DNA from: Leucobacter aridicollis | Lineage (GTDB): Bacteria > Actinomycetota > Actinomycetes > Actinomycetales > Microbacteriaceae | Length of the DNA stretch: 64,000 bases | Reading direction: 5' to 3' | NCBI RefSeq assembly: GCF_024399335.1 | Contig: NZ_CP075339.1 | Coordinates: forward strand, 3,038,001-3,102,000 | Shown here: positions 52,690 through 61,327 of the stretch, one piece after another | How positions within the stretch are numbered: position 1 is the stretch's first letter | Layout of the letters: each line of letters opens with the position of its first letter | Notes under the pieces: generated by a model | Told to the model about the DNA's origin: nothing | Databases searched by the model: none | The model's input: the letters and a program-made list of their open reading frames with translations, nothing else | Translations under genes and position numbers: made by a program

Positions 52690-54437
52690 ACCGTGCCCCC
52701 TACTACCGATTCGCCAGCGCCGGGTTTCGTTCCCGGTGACGCGGGTGCACTTCCCTCGGTGAATACGACGCCGCGCGCGTTCGTCCAGACCCCGACACCC
52801 GAGCTAAAACTCATGCTGCATTCGGTTCCGGCGGCGTTGCAGATGTACCTCCCGTTCGGCCAGCCCCACGCGCTTGCCGGACCCCCGAGGCGAAGATACT
52901 CATCACCTAACGCCCCCGCCCTAAGCGACGCAACGCCGTGGGACGAGGAGAACATCGATCCGCGCTGGAAGTCAAGGCGCTTACCGCCCCCGTTTGCCGA
53001 GATACTCGTGACCTTGCCCGTCGGTGCACCGAGCGCATGCCCAACGCCCCCCTCTTCGATCCAGCGCGGCCCGAATGGGTGCGCAACGAGGAAAGTCTTG
53101 CCGTCACCACCGAGCCCAACGGTCCCCTTCTGGAACGCCTGGTAGTTTGCCCCACCTACGGGCTTTGCGGCGGCCGTGGGATAGCCCCAGCTTCCAGAGA
53201 AGCCGCCCGAGCTGTTCCAGGCGGCAACAAGTACCGTTGGGATAAGGAACACTCCCGAAGCTTTGGACTCTACGACCGAACCAGACTGGAACCGCATCAC
53301 GTTATTGCCGGACGTCCCCTGGTTCGCCGCAGCCTCGAGCGGCCAGCCCCAAGACCCGGAAACGCCGCCGGCCTTGTTGAAGGCAGCGAGGATTGGGCTC
53401 GCCTTGGTCATCCCTGAGACCTTTGCGCCAGATGCGCGCGGTTCAAAGACGATCCCTCCCGCAAACTGTTGGCTCCTGCCACCGCCGTTTGCATTCGAGG
53501 TCACCGCGTTTGCGGTCGGCTTCCCGAGCCACTGCTGGTGCACAGTCCAATAGTCGAGAATCTTTCCGGTCGCCTCGAACTGGCCGTTGGGAGTACCGAA
53601 CCATGCCTTGAACAGATTGAAAAAGTTGCGATTGCCATAGCTCGAACACTCGTCGCCCTCGCCCCAACCGGCGTCGAGCGAAGCCTTGTTCGGCTGATAG
53701 GGCGTGTAGATGTACAGCGCTGCGGTCGCACGGTTCTCGAGGTATACGTCTTTGCCTCCGCACGACACTTCGGTGTCCCATCGAATGAAACTAGTCGCAT
53801 ATGGCTTGTAGTTGTAGTTGTTCGGGAAAGCCTCGTAGACCTTCAGCTGCCACGCGGCACCGTACACCTGCTCGAAGAAGCCACCCTTCTTTGGGTCGCA
53901 GTTTGCGGTGCCCCCCGGCCCACTATCGGGGCAGGCATATCCCATAGCACTGGAGTATTGCGCGTTGTTCGGCCAAGGATCAGTGATGAGGCCCTGCTCT
54001 TTCTCAAGCATTACCAGCAGCGCTTGCTGACTGACCCCACAGGCTTTGCCGACCTTCGCAATGATCTGCGCCACGGTCTCGTTGCCTCCGCCAGCGTACG
54101 CGGCGCAGTACGCGTTCGAGGCGCGGGTCTGTGTCTTCGCGACGTAGTCCTTCGTACACTTGGACGCGAGCGTCGTTGGGCCGCCCCACATGACCTGTTT
54201 GCCGACCTCGTACCCAGGTCGGCCAAGCCAACACTCCGGTACCCGTTTATTCAGAAACGTTTGCACCTGCGCAGCTGTCATCGCGTTACCGTCATAAAAC
54301 AGCGTGTCTGAGATAATGTTGCCAGCTTCGAAACCTGTCACTGGCGCGGCCTCAGCCGGCGCGGCGGAGGCGTTGGGCAGGAGCAGCGCGACCATCGCCA
54401 CGAGTGCGAGTATGGCGTTTCGGGCTGACGAATTCAC
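52686..54437 (-). CDS. Secreted LGFP-repeat protein
   Basis: 583 aa. A signal peptide (~1-30, NSSARNAILALVAMVALLLP) precedes a Cys-containing N-terminal domain (~35-280) in which GVSQQALLVMLEKEQGLITD suggests a lysozyme-like fold. Then come about four LGFP-type repeats, recognised by SGSWGWPLEAA, SGSWGYPTAAA, GHALGAPTGKV and ASAWGWPNGRY. In corynebacteria LGFP repeats are thought to bind the arabinogalactan layer. I chose GTG 54437, with AGGGGAG 5 nt before; an upstream start at 54458 is possible. It is coupled to the CWB2 gene. Confidence 0.87.
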   Translation of the reverse strand: MNSSARNAILALVAMVALLLPNASAAPAEAAPVTGFEAGNIISDTLFYDGNAMTAAQVQTFLNKRVPECWLGRPGYEVGKQVMWGGPTTLASKCTKDYVAKTQTRASNAYCAAYAGGGNETVAQIIAKVGKACGVSQQALLVMLEKEQGLITDPWPNNAQYSSAMGYACPDSGPGGTANCDPKKGGFFEQVYGAAWQLKVYEAFPNNYNYKPYATSFIRWDTEVSCGGKDVYLENRATAALYIYTPYQPNKASLDAGWGEGDECSSYGNRNFFNLFKAWFGTPNGQFEATGKILDYWTVHQQWLGKPTANAVTSNANGGGRSQQFAGGIVFEPRASGAKVSGMTKASPILAAFNKAGGVSGSWGWPLEAAANQGTSGNNVMRFQSGSVVESKASGVFLIPTVLVAAWNSSGGFSGSWGYPTAAAKPVGGANYQAFQKGTVGLGGDGKTFLVAHPFGPRWIEEGGVGHALGAPTGKVTSISANGGGKRLDFQRGSMFSSSHGVASLRAGALGDEYLRLGGPASAWGWPNGRYICNAAGTECSMSFSSGVGVWTNARGVVFTEGSAPASPGTKPGAGESVVGGTV

Positions 54438-54470
54438 GGTTTCTCCCCTGCGCATCACCCCACCCTAATC

Positions 54471-54487
54471 TTCAACCGTAGGTTGAA
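54471..54487. promoter_or_regulatory. Perfect 7-bp inverted repeat in a divergent promoter
   Basis: TTCAACC, GTA, GGTTGAA, between the LGFP gene (minus) and the DPM-like gene (plus). It lies ~35 nt upstream of the LGFP start and ~57 nt upstream of the other, right for an operator. Confidence 0.35.
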
Positions 54488-54543
54488 ACAAGCCATGTGT
54501 TGCTCACGATACGAAGAACCTCCCTATCTGCAAGAATAGAGGC

Positions 54544-55248
54544 ATGAACCCAGGTGCCTCGGGCAGCCCAGCGCGCGCTCATGACGACACAGATGTCTGG
54601 GTCGTTATCCCGCTTTACAACGAAGCTGCGGTCATCGCGGAGGTGGTTGAGGGCTTGCTGCCCACATTCCCGAATGTCGTGTGTGTCGACGACGGCTCCA
54701 CCGATGGTTCCGGAGTCATTGCAGCGGGTGCCGGGGCGCGCCTTGTTTCGCACCCCATCAACCTTGGTCAGGGTGCCGCGCTCCAAACCGGGTTCGACTT
54801 CGCTCTTGAACGGGACGCGCGATTCGTTGTCACGTTCGACGCTGACGGCCAGCATCGCGCCGAAGACGCCGTCGCCATGGTTGAGCGCGCGAGAACAGAG
54901 GACGTTGCGATTGTCTTCGGCTCCCGGTTTTTGGATGACAGAACTAATCCAGGTGTCCTCAAGAAGATTGTCCTTAAGACCGCGGTGTGGGTCACAAACG
55001 TCACGACCCGAACAAAACTCACTGACGCCCACAACGGCTTGCGGGTCATTCGAGAAGATGCACTACGGCAAATCAAGCTACGGCAAGACCGCATGGCACA
55101 CGGTACCGAGATTGTCGTTCAGCTCGGGCGGACTGGGCTCCCGTTCGTCGAGCAGCCCGTTGAAGTCCTGTACACGGACTACTCCAAGGCCAAGGGCCAA
55201 TCCTTACTTAACTCCGTCAACATTCTCGTTGACCTTCTGATTCGGTAG
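54544..55248 (+). CDS. Polyprenyl-phosphate glycosyltransferase, DPM-like
   Basis: 234 aa GT2 with VVIPLYNEAAVIAEVVEGLL, CVDDGSTDGS, HPINLGQGAALQTGFDFALE and TFDADGQHRAEDA. There is no C-terminal membrane helix, unlike the enzyme at 43337. AAGAAT ends 6 nt before the ATG. It starts a plus-strand trio with a DUF2304 and a DUF6541 protein, an arrangement seen in other actinobacterial glycan loci; it should make a lipid-linked sugar donor. Confidence 0.92.
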   Translation: MNPGASGSPARAHDDTDVWVVIPLYNEAAVIAEVVEGLLPTFPNVVCVDDGSTDGSGVIAAGAGARLVSHPINLGQGAALQTGFDFALERDARFVVTFDADGQHRAEDAVAMVERARTEDVAIVFGSRFLDDRTNPGVLKKIVLKTAVWVTNVTTRTKLTDAHNGLRVIREDALRQIKLRQDRMAHGTEIVVQLGRTGLPFVEQPVEVLYTDYSKAKGQSLLNSVNILVDLLIR

Positions 55249-55253
55249 GCGAC

Positions 55254-55607
55254 ATGCTTTTCCAAGCGCTCCTCATTGCCCTTGTCATAATCATTACCGT
55301 GTTTGCAGTCCGGAGTTTGCCGGGCGAAAAGTCACTGGCGGTCAAGCGTCTCATCGCGCTTCTGTTCGTCGCCGCCGCGATTCTAGCGATCCTATTCCCC
55401 CAGTTGCTCTCCGCTGTTGCGAATTTCTTTGGAATCGGACGCGGCACCGATCTCCTGTTATACCTCTTTGTGGTTGCGGGTCTCGTCTTCGCAGTTCTCA
55501 CGATTCGGGCGAAAGCAAGGAGCGACGCTCGCGTCACTGAGCTCGCTCGAGCCGTCGCACTCATGGAGGCTCGTCTCACTGAGCCGGAAGGCACACCCCG
55601 CCCGTGA
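55254..55607 (+). CDS. DUF2304 membrane protein
   Basis: 117 aa with three membrane helices (about 1-20, 32-55, 68-88) and a charged C-terminal helix (ARSDARVTELARAVALMEAR). It matches DUF2304 in size and in its usual position right behind a DPM-like transferase. Such small proteins may help the transferase bind the membrane, or flip the lipid sugar. Its end overlaps the next GTG. Confidence 0.85.
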   Translation: MLFQALLIALVIIITVFAVRSLPGEKSLAVKRLIALLFVAAAILAILFPQLLSAVANFFGIGRGTDLLLYLFVVAGLVFAVLTIRAKARSDARVTELARAVALMEARLTEPEGTPRP

Positions 55608-57556
55608 CCGAGTGGCTCGCCCTGCTGTTTCCGCTGACCTGCTCGCTCGCGCTGGTCGCGACCCTTGGGCTCCCCGCGGCCCTTGCTCTCGGGGCCCGGG
55701 GGTTCACACTCGCATTACTCACAATCCCGGCTGCGTTCGCGGTGATCTCCGTTGCGAGCATCGCGCTCCCGCTCGCGGGCCTCACGTGGACCCCCGTGAC
55801 AGTCTGTGCTTCCGGTGTCGGGCTCGCACTGTTGCTGCTCATTGCGCGTCGCTGGCTCGGTTCTCAGAACGAGCCGCCAAGCCGGGCGGCCCGGTTCTGG
55901 CCTGTGTCAGCGGCGGCAGCCATCGGCGGGGCAGCAATCGCTGTGTCACTCGTGCTCGGAATCAAGGGGCCAAGCCACGTTTCACAGTCCTACGACGCGA
56001 TCTTCCATCTCAACGCTGTCCGCTTCATCCTCGACACAGGCTCCGCTTCGCCGTTTGATATGACGTTGGCCACTTCGCCGGATGCTGCGGTGTACTACCC
56101 AACTCCTTGGCATGGCTTCGTCGCGCTCATCGTGCAACTATCTGGTGCCTCGATCCCGCTCGCCACAAACGCAGCGGTGTTCACAGTTGCCTGCGTCGTG
56201 TGGCCTATCGGCGCCGTCGCCCTCGGGCGTGCCGTCGCGGGGCCATCCATGCGTGTAACACTCGTGTCGGGAATACTCGCAGCGGCATTTCCGTCGTTTC
56301 CGCTTCTCCTCGTGCGATACGGGGTGCTCTATCCCAACCTCCTCGCGACCGCGCTCATCCCGTTCGCCTTCGTCGCTCTCCTCGCTCTGCTGAATCTCGG
56401 ACCGGCGAGGACTTCATTTGCCGCGAGCAATGGCACGCGGATTGTTCTCTTTCTCGGAGCGCTCGGAGCAGCCTCAACAGCCCACCCCAACGCGTTCTTC
56501 GCGCTCGTAGTCGTCAGTCTCCCAGCTGTGTTCGTTTCCGCGTATCGTGGTTGGCGACGTCCTGGCCAAGAGCAGCTTGGGACAAGAGTGGCCATCGCGC
56601 TGGGCCTATTGGCATTATGTGGCGCGATCGGCTTCCTCTGGCTGCGCGCCACAACTTCCGATAACGGGTGGGAGGGCACCAAGAGTTTCCCAGCGGCCGT
56701 TTGGGACGCATTCGGCTCGAGCCCGCGTCTCGAAGGGCACGCCTGGGTGCTTACGGCGCTCGTTGTAATTGGCGCCATTATCGCCATCGGCCAACGGCGT
56801 CACCGGTGGCTTATTATCAGTTACGCCGCGCTGTTGCTGTTGTTTGGCGTAGCCAACGGCCTTCCCGCGAGTGCTTTGCGAACCGCACTCATTGGCCTGT
56901 GGTACAACGATGCCTGGCGGCTTGCAGCGATCCTGCCGCTCGCCGCAATTCCCCTTGCCGTCCTCGGGCTCTCCACGCTCGCCGCCCTCATCCATGTCGG
57001 ATGGCTGCGTTGGCGCGCCCTGCTCGGCAGGGATCCTGCCACCGGCCGGGCCGCCGCCGCCGGCGCAGCAGTACTGCTAGCCCTCGCGGCTACTCAGGGC
57101 TCCGGGATCTACGCCGCAGTCCAGGCTGTGAGTTCACGTTACGATCCCGTCGGCAACCCCATCCTCCTCTCTGAAGACGAGGAGACATTGCTCAAGCGTT
57201 TGGATGAGCATGTGCCGGCCGACACCGTACTCGCGGCGAACCCGTGGAACGGCGGCTCGCTTGCTTACGCGATTAGTGACCGAGAGGTTCTAGTCGCGCA
57301 TACGGGAGGCTTGTTGACCCCCGAGGTTGCGGAGCTGACTTCCAATCTCGCAGACGGTGGGGCCCGAGTCTGCGAACTCGCCGCAGATCTTAATGTGGAG
57401 TTCGTCCTTGACTTTGGTGAACGCTACGTGTTCCCGGGCACTCCTCGTGCTGAGCCCTTTGCGGGCATCAGCGGCGTCGAAGACAGCAGCATCCTCACGG
57501 AGGTCGACCGTGAGGGCGACGCCGTGCTCTTCGAAATCACCGGCTGCTCGCAGTAG
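55604..57556 (+). CDS. DUF6541-like polytopic membrane protein
   Basis: 650 aa with about thirteen membrane helices. The first outside loop has SYDAIFHLNAVRFILDTGSA with an acidic residue and His early, and a C-terminal outside region (~500-650) contains LDEHVPADTVLAANPWNGGS. This is the layout of GT-C glycosyltransferases that use lipid-linked donors, and I assign DUF6541 from overall appearance. It starts with a GTG overlapping the DUF2304 stop and ends the trio. Confidence 0.8.
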   Translation: MTEWLALLFPLTCSLALVATLGLPAALALGARGFTLALLTIPAAFAVISVASIALPLAGLTWTPVTVCASGVGLALLLLIARRWLGSQNEPPSRAARFWPVSAAAAIGGAAIAVSLVLGIKGPSHVSQSYDAIFHLNAVRFILDTGSASPFDMTLATSPDAAVYYPTPWHGFVALIVQLSGASIPLATNAAVFTVACVVWPIGAVALGRAVAGPSMRVTLVSGILAAAFPSFPLLLVRYGVLYPNLLATALIPFAFVALLALLNLGPARTSFAASNGTRIVLFLGALGAASTAHPNAFFALVVVSLPAVFVSAYRGWRRPGQEQLGTRVAIALGLLALCGAIGFLWLRATTSDNGWEGTKSFPAAVWDAFGSSPRLEGHAWVLTALVVIGAIIAIGQRRHRWLIISYAALLLLFGVANGLPASALRTALIGLWYNDAWRLAAILPLAAIPLAVLGLSTLAALIHVGWLRWRALLGRDPATGRAAAAGAAVLLALAATQGSGIYAAVQAVSSRYDPVGNPILLSEDEETLLKRLDEHVPADTVLAANPWNGGSLAYAISDREVLVAHTGGLLTPEVAELTSNLADGGARVCELAADLNVEFVLDFGERYVFPGTPRAEPFAGISGVEDSSILTEVDREGDAVLFEITGCSQ

Positions 57557-57619
57557 CCGCCAGCCGTAGCGCTCAGCCTGGGGGCTCGCACTGGCAGCGA
57601 ACGCTCGGGGTGCCCTGTC

Positions 57620-58603
57620 TTACTGGTAGATCGGGTTGTCAGGGAATCGAGGCTGAGGGTTAAACGAGCGCGCGTTGTTGAGCGCAGCCTTTATCCGTTT
57701 CTTGACGCCAGTAGCTACCTCTCCCTCACGCATTTCGGTAATGACGCGACGGTAGTACAGCAGATACGAAAGCCGACCCTCATTCCGAAGCCTGTATGAA
57801 GCCTGGTTGCGGGTGCCCTTCTCGAACTTCCACACATTTGACTCGTCAACCTGGCGGTAGTTCACGCCTGCATTGACCCCCATGTCGTGCACGACGACGC
57901 TGTCGAGGGCGATGATTCCGGCACCGTAGTGCCGCTCCAAGCGCTTCGTGTATTCCTTGTCATCGAACCAGATGAAGTACTCCCCCAGCGGGAGACCCTG
58001 TTCTTCGATCGCCCACCGGGGTACGAGCACCGAGACGAATGTGCACTCGGTCACCAACAACGAGTTCACACCCATGAGATACGCTCGGGGCCAATCCCAG
58101 GTCGTAATTGGGTTGTTCATCTCGCAGAGTGAGCCGTCAATGAACTTCACGAGTGAACACGCAAACGGGACCTCGTATCTGAGCGCCTGCGACGACTTGT
58201 GTCGCTGACGCAGCAGTACCTCAAGCGCTTCGGCCTCCGGATAGCAGTCATCGTCCATGATCCAGACGTAGTCAGCGCCAAGGTTGTACCCGTGCGCCAT
58301 GCCGTATTCGAAACCGCCGGCACCGCCGAGGTTCTCGTCAAGGTGAAGGACTTTGAGTTTTGGCTCGTCGAGGCTATCGAGGTACTCTCTGGTTCCGTCC
58401 GTTGAGTTATTGTTCACGACAACAACCCACTCGCAAGCATGGCTTTGCGCGAGCACCGCAGCAAGCGTCTTGGGTAGCTTCTCGATCCGGTTGTACGTCA
58501 CCACCACCGCGGCGACCTGACCAAGCTCGCCTGGAGCACTCCGGTTAGTGACGACGGGCACGGGTCGCGTGTTCGTTGGCTGCTCTGAAAATGATTCCGC
58601 CAC
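57620..58603 (-). CDS. GlfT1-like family-2 glycosyltransferase
   Basis: 327 aa. VAAVVVTYNRIEKLPKTLAA, VVNNNSTDGTREYL, LDENLGGAGGFEYGMAHGY, the donor-site WIMDDDCYPEAEAL and WFDDKEYTKRLERHYGAG match galactofuranosyl- or rhamnosyl-transferases of the GlfT1 type. In mycobacteria GlfT1 adds the first galactofuranoses and lies beside wzm and wzt, as here. The GTG at 58603 has GGAAGG 8 nt upstream; the frame runs further to 58768 but through the next gene. The 63 bp to the plus-strand gene end at 57556 hold nothing clear. Confidence 0.88.
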   Translation of the reverse strand: MAESFSEQPTNTRPVPVVTNRSAPGELGQVAAVVVTYNRIEKLPKTLAAVLAQSHACEWVVVVNNNSTDGTREYLDSLDEPKLKVLHLDENLGGAGGFEYGMAHGYNLGADYVWIMDDDCYPEAEALEVLLRQRHKSSQALRYEVPFACSLVKFIDGSLCEMNNPITTWDWPRAYLMGVNSLLVTECTFVSVLVPRWAIEEQGLPLGEYFIWFDDKEYTKRLERHYGAGIIALDSVVVHDMGVNAGVNYRQVDESNVWKFEKGTRNQASYRLRNEGRLSYLLYYRRVITEMREGEVATGVKKRIKAALNNARSFNPQPRFPDNPIYQ

Positions 58604-58634
58604 GACTGGCCTTCCTATTTTGTTTGACCGTAGC

Positions 58635-58820
58635 TCAGTCTGCGGACTGAGCGGTTCCCGCGCCCGGCGTGAGGTGTTCCTCGATGAGATCGAGAATCTC
58701 GGCGACTCTGAGGCTGTCGCGACGGTACTCATCGAGTTCACGTTCGAGTTCATCGATGCGGGCAGCAAGACGCCGGTGTGCGGAGAATACGTTCAGCACC
58801 CGCTTGATTTGTTGCTTCAC
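58635..58820 (-). CDS. 61-aa coiled-coil protein
   Basis: A small protein almost wholly heptad-like (RRLAARIDELERELDEYRRD, then SLRVAEILDLIEEHL). It starts at a GTG that overlaps the upstream stop (GTGA) with AAGGAG 5 nt before, so translation is well supported. There is no membrane segment. It is likely an adaptor or oligomerising partner for its neighbours, the LicD-methyltransferase fusion and the GlfT1-like enzyme. Confidence 0.75.
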   Translation of the reverse strand: MKQQIKRVLNVFSAHRRLAARIDELERELDEYRRDSLRVAEILDLIEEHLTPGAGTAQSAD

Positions 58821-60364
58821 GAGGACTCCTTTTTCAGTGATTTGTCATACGAGAACCGAACGCCATAGGGTGCACGTGCCAGTTCCGTGCCCTGAGCTTG
58901 CAGTGCCACAATCTCAGCTCGAAGCCCGAACTCCGCAGCTCGATCGCGCAGCCAGCCTGGTTCAATTGCCCAGCTGGTTGGCTCATGCTGTGGACCGCTG
59001 AGGTCGCGTGCGCCGTAGAGCGTAGCGAGGGCTACGCCACCTGAGCGGAGGGCCATCCTCACGAAACGAAAGGCTTGCGGCATCCCGTGAGGCCCGAGGC
59101 CCTCAATGAGGTGGTTCGCGACGAGGTCAAACGCCCCGGTGATCCCTACGGTACGCGGCAGTGTCAGCGACCTGTTGCGGTACAGGTTGACGTGAGTTGG
59201 CTCCACTCCAGCCGCACCGCGGCCGGCGACAAGTTCCAAGGCCGCGGGCGAGTAGTCAGCAGCGATCACCGTACGATTGGTGTCTTCGCCGTACAGATCT
59301 GCGCTCAGCGCCCCAGCTCCTGCCCCGAGATCGATCACCCAGCGTGAACGAAGCTTGTCGTGTTGTTCGAGCAACCAGGCTCTGCCCGCTTGCCACCGCT
59401 CATCGGCTTCTAGCCCGCCCGTCTGATAGTGCTCGTTCCAAAAGTCTCGGGTGTAGTGGAAAGATCCGAACCAGTTTTGAAAGCGGCGGATCGTCGGTCG
59501 GGGCGTATGCAGCCGGTACCCAGGGATCGGGGTACGCCAGTTCTCGTCGTAATTGAGGACAAGCCACGCTTCCGGGTCTGCGGGTGCAGGGTATTCGCGA
59601 CCTTGAATTGTCGTTGTTCCAAACGGCAGCATCTGGTCTTCACGCATCTTGCCGCGTACATGGAACGGCTGGTTAATACACCCGTCGTCAGTAAAGAAGG
59701 CTGCGAAGACGTCAACGTAGTGATCAAGCTGACCTTCAGGTCCGCGGAAGTACAGTTGCATATGCGTCGCGCTGTGGCGGACCAGTTCGTACCCCAGCGC
59801 TTCAAGCCGATGCCCGATGGCGAACCCTTCGGCGGCAACGTCGACGGGATTCGTGTGCGTTGAAAGATATGCGACGTCAGCGTCATCGTCGTGGGGCAGC
59901 AGTGCCCCGTCGCGCACGCCTCCCAGCAGCGTGCCGCCGACAACGAAAGGGCGTAGGCCCATGTGGGCGAGGTTGGCGATGACCTCTGCCGTACGGTCAA
60001 GGATCCGTTCCTGCACGCCAACGTTGCCGGCTTCTAAGGTCTTACCGAGCCTGCCCCACTTATTGAGCGCCAACGGGATCCCGTCTGCATCGGTAACTCG
60101 AGTATGCACTTGATCGTCGGTGAAGCTGACATCTACGGCGCCAAGCTCTAACTCACTGCCGGACTTCGCAAGACGAACGCGCGTGCTCCCAACGAGGTAT
60201 GGAAGCAGCGGCTGCGGCCACTCGTGCTCGTCCCCGCGCGGGCGCCGACCCTCGCTGAGATCGATGGACCAGACGCGTTCCTCACCAAAGAAGATGTCAA
60301 CCGAACGAACATCAGAGCCGAGCGCGGGTAGCGTGACTCCCGTGAGGTTTGCCGAAAACGTCAT
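58817..60364 (-). CDS. LicD-like phosphotransferase fused to a methyltransferase
   Basis: 515 aa. After an N-terminal ~130-residue region without a clear match comes a LicD/nucleotidyltransferase-like core, with GGTLLGGVRDGALLPHDDDA near 143 and QLYFRGPEG downstream. From ~335 there is a class I SAM methyltransferase, with DLGAGAGALSADLY as its SAM loop and NHLIEGLGPHGMPQAFRFV later. LicD proteins move phosphocholine or other phospho-alcohols onto glycans. A single chain doing both suggests a methylated phosphate decoration. The next two genes are coupled or close on the same strand. Confidence 0.85.
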   Translation of the reverse strand: MTFSANLTGVTLPALGSDVRSVDIFFGEERVWSIDLSEGRRPRGDEHEWPQPLLPYLVGSTRVRLAKSGSELELGAVDVSFTDDQVHTRVTDADGIPLALNKWGRLGKTLEAGNVGVQERILDRTAEVIANLAHMGLRPFVVGGTLLGGVRDGALLPHDDDADVAYLSTHTNPVDVAAEGFAIGHRLEALGYELVRHSATHMQLYFRGPEGQLDHYVDVFAAFFTDDGCINQPFHVRGKMREDQMLPFGTTTIQGREYPAPADPEAWLVLNYDENWRTPIPGYRLHTPRPTIRRFQNWFGSFHYTRDFWNEHYQTGGLEADERWQAGRAWLLEQHDKLRSRWVIDLGAGAGALSADLYGEDTNRTVIAADYSPAALELVAGRGAAGVEPTHVNLYRNRSLTLPRTVGITGAFDLVANHLIEGLGPHGMPQAFRFVRMALRSGGVALATLYGARDLSGPQHEPTSWAIEPGWLRDRAAEFGLRAEIVALQAQGTELARAPYGVRFSYDKSLKKESS

Positions 60365-60447
60365 AACACCTCAATCCTGCTCATGAAATCGAAAACTGGC
60401 CGCGTACCATGGTAGCTGTCCTACGTCTGAACACAGGTATCAGCCAG

Positions 60448-60453
60448 TAGACT
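60448..60453 (+). promoter_or_regulatory. -10 box of a leaderless start (Wzm)
   Basis: TAGACT ends 7 nt before the GTG at 60461. The minus-strand side of this ~96-bp divergent space has the 10-bp palindrome TACCATGGTA near 60405-60414. Confidence 0.5.
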
Positions 60454-60460
60454 CTAGCCT

Positions 60461-61327
60461 GTGAGCGGAAACGAGATCTTGGACGACCCCGATTTTCAGA
60501 AGCCTGGGTCAAACCGTGGTCTTCTTGCGGTGTTCCGTCATCGGTACCTACTTTCGCTGCTCCTCAAAAAGGGAGTTGCAACGCGCTACCACGGCTCAGT
60601 GCTTGGTTGGGTGTGGTCGTATATTCGGCCGGCCGCGCAGTTCCTCATGTACTTTCTCGTTATCGGCGTGCTGCTCAACCAGAACCGCGGGGTCGAGCTG
60701 TTTCCGATCTACCTTTTTTCGGGCATCGTGGCGGTGAACCTATTCAGCGAGGCGCTGCGCAACACTACGAGTGCCATCATCGACAATAAGTCGCTGGTGA
60801 AGAAGATCTACCTTCCCAGAGCGCTGTTTCCCGTCGCCGCGCTCGGCGTTGGATTGATTCATTTCCTACCCCAGGTCGCGTTGCTACTTGTCGTCGCGAT
60901 TATCTTCGGCTGGACGCTCGGCTGGATCCCGATCGTGGCCTTCCTCATCGGTGTTCTACTGATTCTCACGTTCTCGCTCGGGCTCGGTCTGTTTTTCGGC
61001 GCGATCAACGTCTCCTACAGGGACGCGAAAAACGTCGTCGACCTGATTCTGATGTTTGCGACTTGGGCCTCGCCCGTACTCTACAGCTGGGAGATGGTCC
61101 ACGAGCGCGCCCCCGAATGGCTATACCACATCTACATGTCGAACCCGATGACGGCCGCTGTCGAGATGTTCCATACTGCGTTCTGGCTGCCGATGGCAGC
61201 CAGTGCTAATAGGCCGCCAGAGATGATCCTGCACACGCTCATCGCAGCTGGCGTTGCACTCGCCACTCTTCTCATCGGCCAATTTACGTTCAAGAAGCTG
61301 GAGGGTTCCTTTGCCCAAAACCTCTGA
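60461..61327 (+). CDS. wzm: ABC-2 type polysaccharide exporter permease
   Basis: 288 aa with six membrane helices. RYHGSVLGWVWSYIRPAAQF near 47 is the diagnostic ABC-2 exporter motif, and NVSYRDAKNVVDLILMFATW lies in the second half. It forms the channel that exports lipid-linked glycan. It starts with GTG, leaderless, and overlaps the ATPase gene by 17 nt. Confidence 0.95.
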   Translation: MSGNEILDDPDFQKPGSNRGLLAVFRHRYLLSLLLKKGVATRYHGSVLGWVWSYIRPAAQFLMYFLVIGVLLNQNRGVELFPIYLFSGIVAVNLFSEALRNTTSAIIDNKSLVKKIYLPRALFPVAALGVGLIHFLPQVALLLVVAIIFGWTLGWIPIVAFLIGVLLILTFSLGLGLFFGAINVSYRDAKNVVDLILMFATWASPVLYSWEMVHERAPEWLYHIYMSNPMTAAVEMFHTAFWLPMAASANRPPEMILHTLIAAGVALATLLIGQFTFKKLEGSFAQNL

